NCBI RefSeq assembly: GCF_019900845.1
Contig: NZ_CP074570.1
Span: 1,240,001-1,304,000, forward strand
DNA length: 64,000 bases
Direction of reading: 5' to 3'
Source: Paraneptunicella aestuarii
GTDB lineage: Bacteria; Pseudomonadota; Gammaproteobacteria; Enterobacterales; Alteromonadaceae
The notes beneath the pieces were generated by a model. The model saw only the letters and a list, made by a program, of their open reading frames with translations, did no database searches and was not told where the DNA came from. Of the stretch, positions 63,452 through 64,000 are shown one piece after another (the first letter of the stretch is position 1; the number at the start of each line of letters is the position of its first letter). A program made the position numbers and the translations under genes.

Positions 63452-64000
63452 ATGCAAGAACTTTCTTTTGACCTTGGGCATATCAGACTGACCGGACTGG
63501 GATTTGGAGATCCAACTAACCCCATCATTTTTGCAACACATGGTTGGTTAGACAATGCTGCCAGTTTTATCCCTTTGTCGCAGTATCTGGAAGATTATTA
63601 CATTGTGGCTCTGGACTTCGCCGGGCATGGAAAATCTGAGCATCGAGCGCAAGGTGCGCATTATCATATTTTGGATAATATCTTTGATATGCATTCCTTG
63701 ATTGAATCCCAAGGCTGGAAGGATATTCTGTTTCTTGGGCATTCTATGGGCGGCATTCTGGCGGGAGCTTATGCGGCATGCTTTCCTGAGTTAGTGAAAG
63801 GACTAGTGTTAATGGAAGCTTTTGGTGCCTTGACCAAAGAGCCTGAAAGCAGTCCGCAGCAGTTGAGAGATTCAATTCGCAGCCGTTTGGACGTGAATAT
63901 TAAACCCACGAGTAAACCCACTTCTATAGAACAAGCCGTACAGGCTCGTTTAATGGCTGGAAGAATGCTGAGAGAATCGGCAGAGCTGTTGATGCGTCGC
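63452..64000 (+). CDS. Alpha/beta hydrolase, N-terminal part (runs off window end)
   Basis: The frame opens at ATG 63452 and stays open to 64000 (183 codons). ATHGWLDNAASFIPLSQYL (about 30-48) is the oxyanion-hole region, and GHSMGGILAGAYA (about 96-108) contains the nucleophile Ser of the serine hydrolase elbow. This is a typical alpha/beta hydrolase of the MhpC/esterase kind; the catalytic Asp and His should be further on, outside the window. Substrate unknown. Confidence 0.9.
   Translation, partial: MQELSFDLGHIRLTGLGFGDPTNPIIFATHGWLDNAASFIPLSQYLEDYYIVALDFAGHGKSEHRAQGAHYHILDNIFDMHSLIESQGWKDILFLGHSMGGILAGAYAACFPELVKGLVLMEAFGALTKEPESSPQQLRDSIRSRLDVNIKPTSKPTSIEQAVQARLMAGRMLRESAELLMRR

Noticed and set aside
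1..64000. CRISPR array or complete insertion sequence
   Set aside because: I saw no series of regularly spaced identical repeats and no transposase gene with terminal inverted repeats.

Overview
The window looks like a chromosomal segment of a marine gammaproteobacterium of the Alteromonadales, probably Alteromonadaceae. The reasons are the AcnB and AceK pair, a fused thrA-thrB-thrC operon with a thrL-type leader peptide, the pilT/pilU-yggS-proC-yggT cluster, the rsmE-gshB-algH-ruvX operon, and moderate GC with frequent TTG and GTG starts. This placement comes from gene content and synteny alone; no database was searched.

Layout. 1-9 kb: a cut-off unknown gene, a YbaN-type membrane protein, aconitase B, a cold-shock protein, a PAS chemoreceptor, an RsgA-type GTPase preceded on its strand by a 12-codon ORF with a strong ribosome-binding site, an orphan RebB-like (R-body family) gene and a ketopantoate reductase. 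9-22 kb: a globin-coupled diguanylate cyclase (DosC type), a two-gene RND efflux system, small conserved proteins, a polyphosphate-glucokinase-like ROK kinase, a PLP desulfhydrase/ACC-deaminase-like enzyme, AceK, a single-domain response regulator and a DTW protein. 22-33 kb: the thr operon with its attenuator, ung, a DUF3545 protein, pgi, tal, a macrodomain protein and yaaA. Two copies of a structured palindromic repeat flank tal, and their stems differ by compensatory base changes. 33-47 kb: hipBA with a perfect inverted-repeat operator, then the yggT-proC-yggS / pilT-pilU cluster. An arsR-arsC-acr3 operon lies between that cluster and ruvX-algH-gshB-rsmE. An ABC-2 exporter closes the section.

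47.4-49.5 kb is the most unusual part. It holds the remains of a chromosomal integron: an N-terminal fragment of an integron integrase with two in-frame stops, an attI-like junction, and one cassette. The cassette encodes a DUF4062/TIR-like protein and is followed by a full attC hairpin. The junction sequence GTTAGCACAAT recurs at both ends of the cassette, as cassette insertion predicts.

52-56.6 kb is a small accessory island beside two tandem tRNA-Arg(ACG) genes. It contains two related ParDE modules in opposite orientations at its edges, a frameshifted tyrosine-recombinase remnant, an unknown protein and a CoiA-like nuclease. The last two genes are separated and bordered by copies of a short direct repeat. 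56.7-64 kb returns to housekeeping genes: a saccharopine-dehydrogenase-like enzyme, a TSUP permease, a DinG/YoaA helicase overlapping tsaB, an Slp lipoprotein and a truncated alpha/beta hydrolase.

The core genes cover TCA and glyoxylate control (acnB, aceK), threonine synthesis, sugar phosphate metabolism (pgi, tal, glucokinase), twitching motility ATPases and redox/PLP homeostasis. The accessory genes (hipBA, two parDE, the integron cassette, CoiA, ars) sit at breaks in that core.
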